Positions 22,393 to 32,615 of a stretch of 64,000 bases of DNA are shown here, piece after piece (position 1 is the stretch's first letter; every line of letters starts with the position of its first letter). Both the position numbers and the translations under genes were made by a program. The notes under the pieces were generated by a model. That model was not told the origin of the DNA. It searched no databases and was given only the letters and a program-made list of their open reading frames with translations. Origin of the DNA: Blastomussa wellsi (taxonomy: Eukaryota > Cnidaria > Anthozoa > Scleractinia > Plerogyridae); NCBI GenBank assembly GCA_947652115.1, contig OX393567.1, forward strand, positions 20,125,568 to 20,189,567. The letters are read 5' to 3'.

Positions 22393-25300
22393 ATGTACGC
22401 TGCGGCTTGTAGCCCGTCTTCCTCAATATTTAGCGAGATGCTTGAACTCAATGCAGCGCGAAATAGCAGCAAACGGGACTATTCCGAAGAGGAACAACTA
22501 TCTGTGGGCAGCAGTTATGATGCGGCGAAAAGTTCACCAGTGTTTTTTGGTCGTTATGGACATAAGCTTTCCGATTCTGTAGCCGAGATTCGCGAAGGTG
22601 AAGATGGTATGTCAACTAGATCTTCAATGTTTCCAGACTTTGATCCTTCTGTCAACCATCCAGCGATGTTTGGTTACGTTTTGTTGGACAGAAAACCCGC
22701 ACCTCCTAAACGAGAATCTCCGCCATTACCTAATCCTAAAGAGTGTGAGTAAAACCTGAGCTATGTATTTTAAGGAGAATCTACATCCGCCCCTTCTACT
22801 ATTAAAGTTTCAGGATTAACCTGTACTGTGAAGAGGCCAACAATAATGACAAGATTTCCGTTGTAAATTGGCACCATATGATGGGAAGCAGAATTCCCAA
22901 GGAAAAAGTGGAAGAAAGAAGAAAACCGAACTGGGAAAAAGCGGAAAAAGTTTTGCAACATTACATACTATTTGCAATACATGGAGAAATGAAACAAAGA
23001 TATGGAATCAAATAATGAATGGGGGGGGGGGGAACTGGGAATAAAAGGTATGGGAAGTGGGATGTTCACACTGAGAGCCACCTGTTCCCTGCCACTCTCC
23101 CCCCCCCCCCACCATCCCACCCATTCCCCACAAACCCATGCAATGGATTAAATCTTATGTGTGTAATATATTATAATCTGTATATTTACAGGTACGCCAA
23201 GAGAATATCTTGAAGCTTACGTGTTTCCAGTTCTTTTACCAGCAATTGAACAAATGTTAAAAGCTGCTAAAGAAAACAAAGTATTTGAGGTCTGTGTTTT
23301 AGGGCCTCCACAGACCAGATATTTAATTGTTGACAATTGTTATGGACAACAAAATGTTATCAACAACTATCTGTGTCCGATGCAAGCATTCCACACCCTG
23401 GGGTGTTATTTTTTTTCTTCTTTTACTGGGGTGTTAGTTGTGGATGTCTTTAGGCAGGCCAATGAGAGCTTGGGAACTGATGTTCAGTACGCATGCTCAG
23501 TTGTAAAAGTTGTCGACAACTTAACCAATGATTTCCACACATGGGAGAAAACGGGAAAAATGGTCAAAAATGTCTTTGTTGACATCTGTTAGTTGTCAAC
23601 AACTAAAGCAGGGGAAACTGCTTAGTTGTCGACAACTTACGATTTTCGCATTTAGTTGTCGACAACTTGTCTCACAGATGATGTTTTTCGGTTATCAATG
23701 ATATTTAGTTGTTGATAAAAAATAGTTGTTGACAACCAGTCGTCTCATCTGTGGAGGCCCTTAGAGTACTCTAACCAGTGTTTTCACATGAAGAAACAAT
23801 TGCAAGCTCTCATCTGACTAGTAACTGAATTTTTACCCACACAGAGGAGAAGAACAAAATTCAATGCCTGTGATTTTCTGACGGAGTACTTATTCAGGTT
23901 AGCAGTATGTGTTTCCTTTATTGAATGTTGTTCCAGAAAATATCCATACCCTTGCCATGGAAGGTTTCGGTTTGAAACTCTACCGCTTCTCCTCTTGAAA
24001 ACAGCCCCTCCCCCATGGGGATTTCCATTGATCATCCTTGGGGTAGGTGAGTATGTTTATTGGAACAACGGCATAATTTAATAGTTACTATAAATCTACT
24101 TGCACTCTATTGCAAACACTGTCCTCTGATTCAGTCTCACTATTCTGTTGTAGAAAGTGTGTAGCAGTTGTCAACAAGATTGCGTCTGCCTACTCTTGAC
24201 ATTTTCTGATTTTCAGTGTGTGTGTCAGAAGATTTGGATACTCTTGTTGTTTAGTTTTAATATTTGCTTCATATTGCAGTTTGAAACACTCTTCTCTAGT
24301 TAGAGACAAGGATAAACATTGTTTAATTATAGAACAATATATCTATTGGGACATCAAATGACATTTGTAGGTAATCCATTTAGAATTACTAGATACCAAT
24401 ATTTGCTTTTCAATGATCTCTTTTTCTGTCCATAGAAACAATCCAAAATACAAGGATAGATCAAACGTAGTACTGGAAGACATTCCATTTGTACAAACAA
24501 TACTGGCAGAAAAGTAAGTTCTAAGAACTTAAAAGATCATGGGATCTCATTATGATAAAATGGATTAATTAGACAAGAGTAATTGTCAACTGAGTGTCAA
24601 AAGTAATTCACTTTTATTGTGATTTTGTGATTTTACCTTACCATGCCAGGGTTGTCACTAAAGGCCGGAATTCCCCTGGTTAGTATGAGGTGGAGCCCGC
24701 CTCTGCTTTATTTCTATTGCATGATTTTCCTGCCACCTTTTGAATTCTGCTTGCTATCACACCCCTCCAATACCCCTCCCGTCCCCTATTCTCCAAGGCT
24801 CCTACTTGCCCACCCCCCCTGCCCTCCATCATCAATAATATTGGTTTTACGACACTCATTCCAAAATCATTCTTCCAGACACTATTTCAATAAACTTAAT
24901 TTTGTTTATGTTGCCTCCCGTTTAGTCCTCGCCCTCCATTGCCGCTGTCATTGCTACTCAGTGATGAAGAAGCTGCAGTCATCATTCAGTCATTCTTTAG
25001 AGGATACCTGGTATGTGTTACTTCTTCTAGTCAGAAGAACCTAACAGTGCAACATGTAAAGGATTACTGCTCTATTGCTATAAAGCTGGCCGGACATCTA
25101 TTTCCTCCTTTACTTTTTGAAAACTATGAAAGAGATTTTAAAAGTCCTAGGGGCAGAATTTCAATACAAAGAAAAAGCCCTGGGAATGAGGTTGCCGACT
25201 GTCTGTTACTTAAGAAATCTGGCAGTATAATACATCGTGAATTGGCTTCTTTATTTATTTAATGGTTTGTTTTATCTTCTCCGCAGGTGCGGAAACGTCC

Positions 25301-26359
25301 TGATGTCCAAGAGTTGAGAGAATATCAGAGAGAAATGAGAAATGTAAGATACGGGGTTCCAAATAACTTTTGAACACCCTGGGGATAGACCAGCTTATTG
25401 TTGAAGATAGTTTTCAGGTCATATTACACCAGGCAATAAACCTTACAACTTGCAACGCATTATTGACGACTCAAAAACATTACAAGTGCAGAGTGGAGAA
25501 GCCTCCTACACAGACGTAGTCACACAATCTTTTGAAATGTTTGTCAAACGTCAATTGGGCATCCAATTAGTCGTTGTGAAAGAGGATAGTCGTGCTTCCC
25601 TTGCAACTCGTAACACAACATTTTGCTGCATTGTGAGTTGTAAACGTCGGATGTTACAACGTACACTTGAAATTTTTTGGTTAACAGCACTGTTTCATAC
25701 GCTGTAATTTTCAAGGGAAATCGACTCGTGAATGTAGCTGGCAGAGCGCACCTTGTAATCAAATTCCTTATACATAAGAATGCACCATTTAAGCAATAGA
25801 AAACTTTTTCCCCGTTTTCGTAGCGTCATCTAAACACGAGAGGGTTAGGAGAATCCGAGACAGTATTACATGTATGGTAAATGCAAACCCAAGACGCAAC
25901 CCAGAGGGTTTGCATGGCTTTCAAGAATTCTCCCAAACCCCCTCGAGTGTTTAGATGAGGCTATGTAGACAGGGAAAAAGTCCTCTATTGCTTTTATAGA
26001 ATATTTCTAAAGACACGCGCGAATCTAAAACGTCACCTGCACCGCGAGACGTGTTTACATAATCTCATCTAAACACACCTATCGACCAATGAGTGCGTGC
26101 GCAGTAATCGCTTCGCCTCAAACAACATCTTCAAAATGAAGAATCGCAGACGTCACCTTCCTTGACATTGCCAATCCCGCCTCTGAGACGGAAATGAGCC
26201 CGCGATGTTCGGCCCTGAAGTTGCTAAGCAACATGACGTGTTTTGCCTTTCACATCCTCTTTGTAGGAAGCTGTTGATATTTTCTTAAAAGTTGAAGACT
26301 TCTGGAAGAAACATCCCGTGGAGGAAGGAGATGAAGAGGAGAAGAAGCCGGCTGAATAA
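22393..26359 (+). CDS. IQCK: IQ motif-containing protein K (IQCK), 7 coding exons
   Basis: Homologue of vertebrate IQCK, a small protein with a calmodulin-binding IQ motif; expression in ciliated tissues is general knowledge and the molecular role is unclear. Coding exons: 22393-22744, 23192-23289, 23845-23897, 24436-24513, 24926-25010, 25287-25343, 26267-26359. The total is 816 nt, 271 residues (human 287), and all phases fit. Diagnostic stretches: TPREYLEAYVFPVLLPAIEQ, RRRTKFNACDFLTEYLFR, NPKYKDRS then IPFVQTIL, PRPPLPLSLLLSDEEAA, and the IQ motif IQSFFRGYLVR (residues 214-224), which intron 5 splits between GYL and VRK. The C-terminus is VEDFWKKHPVEEGDEEE. The first 100 or so residues are Ser/Pro-rich and poorly conserved, so the start is the least sure part; an upstream exon is possible. 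AATAAA overlaps the stop codon. Introns 2 and 6 carry MITEs. Confidence 0.93.
23302..23760. mobile_element. PIF/Harbinger-type MITE packed with GTTGTCGACAAC palindromes
   Basis: The termini are GGGCCTCCACAGA and its inverse TCTGTGGAGGCCC, flanked on both sides by TTA (23299-23301 and 23761-23763). A 3-bp TTA/TWA duplication with GGGCC-type ends is characteristic of PIF/Harbinger elements. The 459-bp body is built from about ten copies of GTTGTCGACAAC or one-to-two-base variants (GTTGTTGACAAC, GTTATCAACAAC, ATTGTTGACAAT). It encodes nothing and lies in IQCK intron 2, starting 12 bp after exon 2. Confidence 0.85.
25792..25992. mobile_element. Palindromic MITE with TTTA duplication (IQCK intron 6)
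   Basis: Long imperfect inverted repeats (about 65 bp) begin AGCAATAGA and include CTTTTTCCC and CATCTAAACAC, mirrored at the right end as CTATTGCT. TTTA flanks both sides (25788-25791, 25993-25996). The 201-bp element is almost all stem. The CTAAACAC plus GAGAGGG segment resembles the hairpin at 61235-61380. Confidence 0.75.
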
Positions 26360-27187
26360 ACGGAAAGAGGAAGAGTTTAGAACAGAACACCAAACAAATC
26401 AACAGCGATTTAACGTAACAACTGAACTTGCTTTTTGTTCTAACTGGCTGTTTGTAAAAGGACTTTGCAGAATATTGCCATTGTACTAGTTTTATACTCG
26501 GGTACTAGTATTCGAATTCGTATCCGTCCAAAGAACATGCCGTCCTTGGCTCAAAATTGGGTGTAAATAGATAGACACAAATGGTGTTGATGTATAAAAA
26601 ATTCCACGAAAGGACGCTTGTGAATAAGCCTTTTAAGTGATACTAAACTGTCTCGTTTGATGCGATAATAGCAATATTGATGACCAGGGGCACCCAACGA
26701 CCTAATCTTTCCAAATACGTCAGGAGTGTCTAAAATGTCTCTATGTTCCAGAAGCCTGTTTAGTTAATTTGGAGCTATAGTTATCTGTCCGGATATTTCA
26801 GGCGAACTTTGGTCTTTTCGAAAGTTCTAGGGTCTTGTTTTGTCTCATCCGAACGTTTTAGCTATCCCGGTGGGACTTGTCGAAAGTTCGAGGACATCAA
26901 GAAGCCATATCATGAAAATAACTTTCACTAGAAAATTTTAGGGGAAGTTTTTTCTTCATACCTATGCCTATCGAAATTTTGCGAAAATAATAGCCGATAA
27001 CAATGTTCATCAGAATATTATAATTAGAATAATTACGACAGACGAAACGAACAAAGTAACCGTCCGAAAATTATGGGAAATTAATTATAAACAAAAGATC
27101 TAATAGTCTAATATCGCCGGACACATCGTCTTAGATGAATTAAACCTCTCATACGAATTATACGTCTCAGGCGAATTAAACTTTATA
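26360..27187. other. IQCK 3' flank, nothing recognised
   Basis: AT-rich, no domain-bearing frames. The right end (from about 27120) has loose copies of an ACGAATTAAACGTCTC motif that also follows the element at 27188-27539. Confidence 0.45.
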
Positions 27188-27539
27188 GGCCGTTTTTATG
27201 CTAGAGACGATAAAGCCGTCTGAGACGTTAAACCTGTCTCGATACAACTTTAACGTCTAGTATAAAAGCGGTAACTAAGGCAGACGCCTTTAACGTCTGA
27301 TGGCTTTAACGTCTTTTTGTAAGAGCGTCCGAACGACGTTCTTAACGGACAGCTTTAAGGCCTCAGACGTTAAAGGCGTCTAGTATAAAAACGGGACGCA
27401 TTAACCTGGATGCATTTTTTATTTTTTTTTTCTGTTAGGCCGTCTACTAAATGCGTCACGTTTTTATGTCAGACGCCTTTAACGTCTTAGACGTCAAAGG
27501 CGTCTAGACGACCTTGTCGTCTCTAGCATAAAAACGGCC
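27188..27539. mobile_element. MITE with nested AGACG/CGTCT palindromes
   Basis: It begins GGCCGTTTTTATGCTAGAG and ends with the exact inverse, CTCTAGCATAAAAACGGCC. ATA flanks both sides (27185-27187, 27540-27542). Inside is a second inverted pair (TCTAGTATAAAAGCGG near 27256 against its like near 27377) and many TTTAACGTCT or AGACGTTAAA boxes. The flanking DNA also carries CAGACGAATTAAACGT motifs, so it may sit in an older related element. Non-coding. Confidence 0.75.
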
Positions 27540-27974
27540 ATAGACGAAATAATCGTCTCAGACGAATTAAACGTCAAATTCAAAGGGGACAGACCACAAT
27601 CTCAATGTTGGCTCCTGTGAAAAACATCAGTAGGATGCCTAAAATGCTTGTAATTCCACAATTGGTTTCGGTTCCATTTAATCCTATACCAATTGCAGAA
27701 CATTTCAGGTGGAGCCACCCACGATGTGAGCATAGTTACTGACAAGGAAAAGTAATAAGGAAAACAACGAAAAAGAATTTAAACCGTTAAATTGCGAACT
27801 AAGTATACACGTAAACTAAATAAACCAAACACCGTGACGCGCACCACATACGAAAATACGCGCGCGCTCGCCTTCAAATCCAAATGAAGGACCCTGAAGC
27901 AGCTCGTGTATATGAACTAGAGTTACAAAGACGACGTAAAAATTACAAACAAGCCAAAGATACGTTGTTGGTTC

Positions 27975-28745
27975 TCAATCACAAACCGCTGATCTCAATT
28001 CCCGAAGTGTAATGTCATATTTAATGTGAATGATTTGACCGTGGCGTTTGAAGAACTTATTAAATGATTCGAGAAGCCCAGTAGTGTTGAAGCCTTGGCG
28101 ATGAAGACGTGAAGAAAGACTACGAAGCCTGTTTATAGAGTCCAATTTGGATGGGCAAATTCTAACATATCGCGCCAATTGAGATCTGTAAACACCACTG
28201 GCGGGATTGGCTGGGATGTTGCTGTCCATATGAGGAAAATTTACAATCCGGAATGAGAAGTCATCTCTCTTGTCGTAGACACTTATACGAAAAGGTGTGT
28301 TGTCATCTCCGTGAATGATCTTCGTGTCAAGATAACACACTTCATTTGAAGCCACGGTAGTGTTTTTCAGTTCAAGCTCTGACGGGTAAATTTCGTGGAT
28401 AAAATTTCCAAAATTCGCATTGTTGACGCTGCATAAATCGTCATTAAAGCGAAGGGTATTGCTGAATGTGACCGTCTTTGACATGTCTTGTTTCATAGTT
28501 TAGAGCATGAAGTCGTACTCGAAAGTGTCGAGAAAGAGATCAGTTAATAAAGGCGCACTGTTAGTGTTCATTGTTATACCAATAACTTGCCGAAAAACTG
28601 AGTTTCCGAAACGGACGTAGATGTTGTCGATAAGAAAGCCAATAGAACGGCAAAGTTCTCTACAAGAAAAGTAACTGTATTTCGACGACTTCTTATCATT
28701 CGTATACAAACAATTCAATAAAAAAACACAAAGAATGACAATCAC
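27975..28745 (-). pseudogene. Reverse transcriptase fragment, probably Penelope-like
   Basis: Two adjacent frames in the same phase, separated by a TAA at 28500-28502, match one reverse-transcriptase type common in marine invertebrates. The upstream part holds IDNIYVRFGNSVFRQVIGI then MNTNSAPLLTDLFL (usual form PMGTNCAPLLADLFL). The downstream part has FNDDLCSVNN where a catalytic YxDD box is expected, then CYLDTKI, YDKRDDFSFRIVNFP, IPANPASGVYRSQLARYVR and LHRQGF. The stop codon, the altered catalytic box and the missing N- and C-terminal parts mean it is dead. I favour Penelope-like because this type often accompanies the tail repeat found at 32457-32615, but a DIRS-like or other class is not excluded. 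No endonuclease domain seen. Confidence 0.65.
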
Positions 28746-29460
28746 CTTGAAAAAGACGAATAGACTCTTCGAAAAGAGAGATAAATCTACTTGATTGACG
28801 TTTTCCTGTAGTTTAACAGAGGCGCGTAAATTAAAAATGCATCAGTTTCGACGCTTGACAAAAATTAAAGTTTGTGCTCCTTCGAGTTAGGACGACCTCG
28901 CCTTTGCAGTTTGGTACGGCTTGACAAACTTTGGTATCCAAAATTCTCACCCTGGTAGACATTTGAAAAAATAATAAAGATTCGTATTCCGGACGGTACG
29001 CGCGCTGTAACAAGCGTCACCAAAACTGAGTGGCGGAGGCGAGGTGGGTGTACATCAAAATTAAATGCAAGTTAGTTAGTATCACGGGCACGACCTCACT
29101 ATTTCTTCGATTAATTCAACATACGGCTTGTTTAGCCTTAGTGTAAACTCTTAATGTTCACATTAAAGTGATCATCACTTTGATGTGGACATGCGAATGA
29201 TATGTAAGTTACATATCATACGCAACACAGGGACACTGAGCTTGGAAATCTTCTTTCTTGCAAATATACCACATAGGTTAGGGACCGATCGTTTATTACA
29301 TGCTAGTGGGGGCGGTGGTTTTGGAGGTGGGTTACAATTGTGAGGCAAGATACATTTTGAGGGGTACATTTTTATCGTGTAAAGAAACGTGAGGGGGTCA
29401 AATTTAATGACACAGCAGCGGAAGTCTAAAAAGTTTTTTCTTGTAATTTTTTTAACATTT
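28746..29460. other. Intergenic remnants
   Basis: Short minus-strand frames (28831-29013, 29175-29486) have no recognisable domains; the first may be decayed upstream sequence of the retroelement. Nothing else seen. Confidence 0.4.
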
Positions 29461-29813
29461 GTTTTATAATACAATACAATACCCAACAGAGCAATGTATT
29501 ACGTAAATACATTACTTACAATACACTACTTATCACGAATTACAATAATCTAATTATAATTATAAAGCTTACGCTACATTAATTTACTATAAAGATACGC
29601 TACAATTACAATGTTGTTACTTGTGTTCAGTTAAGTTCAGTCAAAATATTCACATACAACTAACCACAAACAGGTTTACTAATCACTGTAGAAAATTACA
29701 TATTATAAAGAAAAATAAATAAATAAATAAAAAATAAAATAAAAAGATAAACAAAATAAATAAAATAACAACAGAAATTCCGAGAGCAAAAGAGTTTAGG
29801 TTTAGCTCAATGA

Positions 29814-30053
29814 CTAATTTAGAAAATCCATTAATTTTTCCCACTTATTATGATGCTTATAAAGTTGGTTATTCTTTGTAGAAATTTTTCTCTCAGTATA
29901 ATAAGCTGTCTTAATCTTTGCTAAAAAGACTCCAAATGTTGGATTTATTTTGCTCAATTTACATTTATAAATAAAAAACTTGCCTAAGAGAATTAAGTGA
30001 TTTACAACTGAGACGATATCCTTGTTACCTTTCAGAATACAGGAAATGGCATC
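29814..30053 (-). pseudogene. LINE (L1/Tx1-like) ORF2 C-terminus, copy 1
   Basis: An open minus-strand stretch of 79 residues ends in TAG. It resembles the tail of an L1/Tx1-type ORF2: NHLILLGKFFIYKCKL, INPTFGVFLAKIKTAYYTER and HHNKWEKLMDFL. A TAA lies directly upstream in frame, so the element is 5'-truncated. Clade call is from pattern memory and moderate. Confidence 0.55.
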
Positions 30054-30498
30054 TTAGAAGCTTACATTTATAGTACCAGGAAGCAAGCCCCCAGACCCCC
30101 CTAAAGACTCGCGCGTTTTGCGCTCGTGCTCTCTCCCAAAACTTACCTTGTTTTATAATACAATACAATACCCAACAGAGCAATGTATTACGTAAATACA
30201 TTACTTACAATACACTACTTATCACGAATTACAATAATCTAATTATAATTAGCTTACGCTACATTAATTTACTATAAAGATACGCTACAATTACAATGTT
30301 GTTACTTGTGTTCAGTTAAGTTCAGTCAAAATATTCACATACAACTAACCACAAACAGGTTTACTAATCACTGTAGAAAATTACATATTATAAAGAAAAA
30401 TAAATAAATAAATAAAAAATAAAATAAAAAGATAAACAAAATAAATAAAATAACAACAGAAATTCCGAGAGCAAAAGAGTTTAGGTTTAGCTCAATGA

Positions 30499-30738
30499 CT
30501 AATTTAGAAAATCCATTAATTTTTCCCACTTATTATGATGCTTATAAAGTTGGTTATTCTTTGTAGAAATTTTTCTCTCAGTATAATAAGCTGTCTTAAT
30601 CTTTGCTAAAAAGACTCCAAATGTTGGATTTATTTTGCTCAATTTACATTTATAAATAAAAAACTTGCCTAAGAGAATTAAGTGATTTACAACTGAGACG
30701 ATATCCTTGTTACCTTTCAGAATACAGGAAATGGCATC
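30499..30738 (-). pseudogene. LINE (L1/Tx1-like) ORF2 C-terminus, copy 2
   Basis: Second copy of the 29814-30053 fragment, carried by the tandem duplication, with the same frame and the same stop. Confidence 0.55.
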
Positions 30739-31529
30739 TTAGAAGCTTACATTTATAGTACCAGGAAGCAAGCCCCCAGACCCCCCTAAAGACTCGCGCG
30801 TTTTGCGCTCGTGCTCTCTCCCAAAACTTACCTTGTTTCTCAGTTTCTATTTTAAGGGTTAGAATCTCTAGCTCTGCAATTCAGAGGTTACCCCGCCTCA
30901 TTGGGAAGTCGCCATATTAAATGTGTGTACCCATAACCTACCAGATTACCTACAGGCATATATAACTTTAAAAAGGAATGACAACAATTTTTTTCACAAA
31001 AACAACTAAACGTATTATAAACAAGGTAGAAAATACAAAAAAATGTCGAGAGAAAATAGGATAAAAATATGTATGCGTGAGGAACGAAGCAAAGAAAGGG
31101 TGGCGGGGGTACTCGCCTAAATGGTCTACATAGGACGTGCCGCTTCCGGATGGGCTATATATGGTTTTGCCCCATCTTCTCTGCATTTAAAGCGAGTCTG
31201 TCCTAATATAATCAGGGTCAGTGTATGGCTGCAAGACATCCGAAATCAGAAACGTTTCGCAGGATTTATTTGAGCCGGTCATGTCAACATTAGATCATTT
31301 TCAGGACTAGATGTTATCGCCATCGTATAAAACGCTGAACTTTGTACTGAACAGCTTGTCGGGGTTTCAAACCCCCGGTAGCACTTAAACTGATCACTGG
31401 TCAAATAGCACCTTTTCGGGACCTGTTGTTTTTCACTTCAACTCGTAATGATATTGCAGAACTATTTGCTCCCGCAGAGGTTTGGTCTCTGGAGGCATCA
31501 TTATATAGTCCGCATTTTTTTCCAGTTGT

Positions 31530-32364
31530 ATGATGACTTTATTTATTCACGGTTAAAAACATCAGTCTAACACAGAAAATTAATTAAAAATTCTCAAAAA
31601 CTGTTTTTCGTATTTGCCGTGTGGGAGTACTGATAAGAAAACCATCTATGAGAACTTCTCTTAAATGAACCTAAGGAATTTGATGTACGTTTTCTTCGGG
31701 AAAATTGTTCCATAGAATAGCGCCACTGTAACTGAAGCTACGCTTCAGGTAAACAGTTTGGGAGCATTAACTTTTTCTTCGCATCGCGAAAGTCGTAATT
31801 CAGTGTTCTTGGGCTAAACAAATTACAGAGATAAGCTGGGGAGAGATTATTAATGCACTTGAACATTTAATTAGCCTTTTGTTTAGCCCTTCTAACCGAT
31901 AAATTGTCCCAGCCAAGCGAGTTAAGAAGAAATCTGGAACTAGCATCATAGCTAGATTTAGTGATGACTCTGATTGCACGATTTTGAAGTTTCTCACTAA
32001 GCTGTTGGGTAAAGCCATCCCATACAGCGCTGCAATAATCTAAGTGTGACTCGATAAGGCCTTTGTTTATTTTCATTGCAGTGTGCATAGAGACAAATGG
32101 CCTGACCCGCTTAAGAGCACCTCATGATACCAGAGGATACTTTTTTTTAGAGATTTTATTAATGTGGGCCCACGAGAGATTTTCATCAATAATAAGCCCA
32201 AGAGATTTACTTTGATTGCTTTTGTTTATTGGAACACCCTCTATAGGAATACTCATTGTGTAGTCATTTAAGGACTGTAGTTTCTGCCTCGAGCTAATAA
32301 CCAAACTCTGTTTTGCCGGCATTGAGACTCGACCTAACGGTATCAACGAACGCTTTTCATTCAC
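31530..32364 (-). pseudogene. Non-LTR retrotransposon (jockey/CR1-like) RT C-terminal remnant
   Basis: Minus-strand frames in shifted phases together read as the thumb and tail of a LINE reverse transcriptase: SRQKLQSLNDYTMSI, SLGLIIDENLSW, KGLIESHLDYCSAVWDGFTQ, KLQNRAIRVITKSSYD, FLLNSLGWDNLSVRRAKQK, then SPRTLNYDFRDAKKKLML and a decayed SFSYSGA-like stretch. Frameshifts fall near 32120 and 31870, and a TAG near 31745. A tail of AATAAATAAAGTCATCAT follows at about 31535. It is 5'-truncated and abuts the Penelope-type repeat at 32457-32615. Confidence 0.8.
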
Positions 32365-32456
32365 CTAATTTATTCCGAAGTTTTCACGTTACCAGGCACC
32401 AGCCAATAGCGAAGCTCCATCTTTCTGTATATAAAAACACACGACGCACAATTCCT

Positions 32457-32567
32457 TGATTCGCTCCGACGAAGGGCTAACGCTCGAAACGTCAGCTCTT
32501 GAATCTCTTTACGGTGGCCAATTGACATTATCAACCCAGTTGATAAAACCAAATTATATTGTTATAC

Positions 32568-32612
<45 letters not shown>

Positions 32613-32615
32613 CTA
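32457..32615 (+). mobile_element. Penelope-type tail repeat, most complete single copy
   Basis: This single plus-oriented copy runs from TGATTCGCTCCGACGAAGGG through GAATCTCTTTACGGTGGCC, TATCAACCCAGTTGATAAAA and CTTCCCACCGACGCAGC to TTACCCCCTCTA. It shares all blocks with 8509-8759 and 14771-14937, and parts with 56933-56988 and 57598-57670. Non-coding. Confidence 0.8.
32458..32505 (+). ncRNA. Hammerhead-ribozyme-like motif (type I, minimal stem III)
   Basis: Pairings seen by eye: GATTC (32458-32462) with GAATC (32501-32505) and GCT (32463-32465) with AGC (32494-32496) form helix I with an internal TCTT loop; GGGC (32474-32477) with GCTC (32482-32485) forms a 4-bp helix II with a G-U pair. 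The conserved strands are CCGACGA (32466-32472) against the consensus CUGANGA, and GAAA (32486-32489) followed directly by CGTC, whose C is the expected cleavage site. Deviations: C for U at core position 4 and an extra A before helix II. Hammerheads with one-pair stem III that act as dimers are known in Penelope-like elements. Activity is not established. Confidence 0.38.

Larger units (their letters stand above)
29461..30834. repeat. Recent ~689-bp tandem duplication
   Basis: Copy 1 (29461-30149) and copy 2 (30150-30834) are nearly identical; the one difference I see is a 4-bp ATAA loss in copy 2 near 30252. Both contain the same LINE 3' end, an AAATAA-rich stretch and the CTCGCGCGTTTTGCGCTCG segment. 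Near identity implies a young duplication or an assembly artefact. Confidence 0.9.

Noticed and set aside
22160..22582. 140-codon frame overlapping IQCK exon 1
   Set aside because: Out of phase with the IQCK exon that splices correctly into the conserved TPREYLE segment.
23221..23592. 123-codon frame covering IQCK exon 2
   Set aside because: Only the first part (to 23289) is IQCK; the rest is read-through into the MITE.
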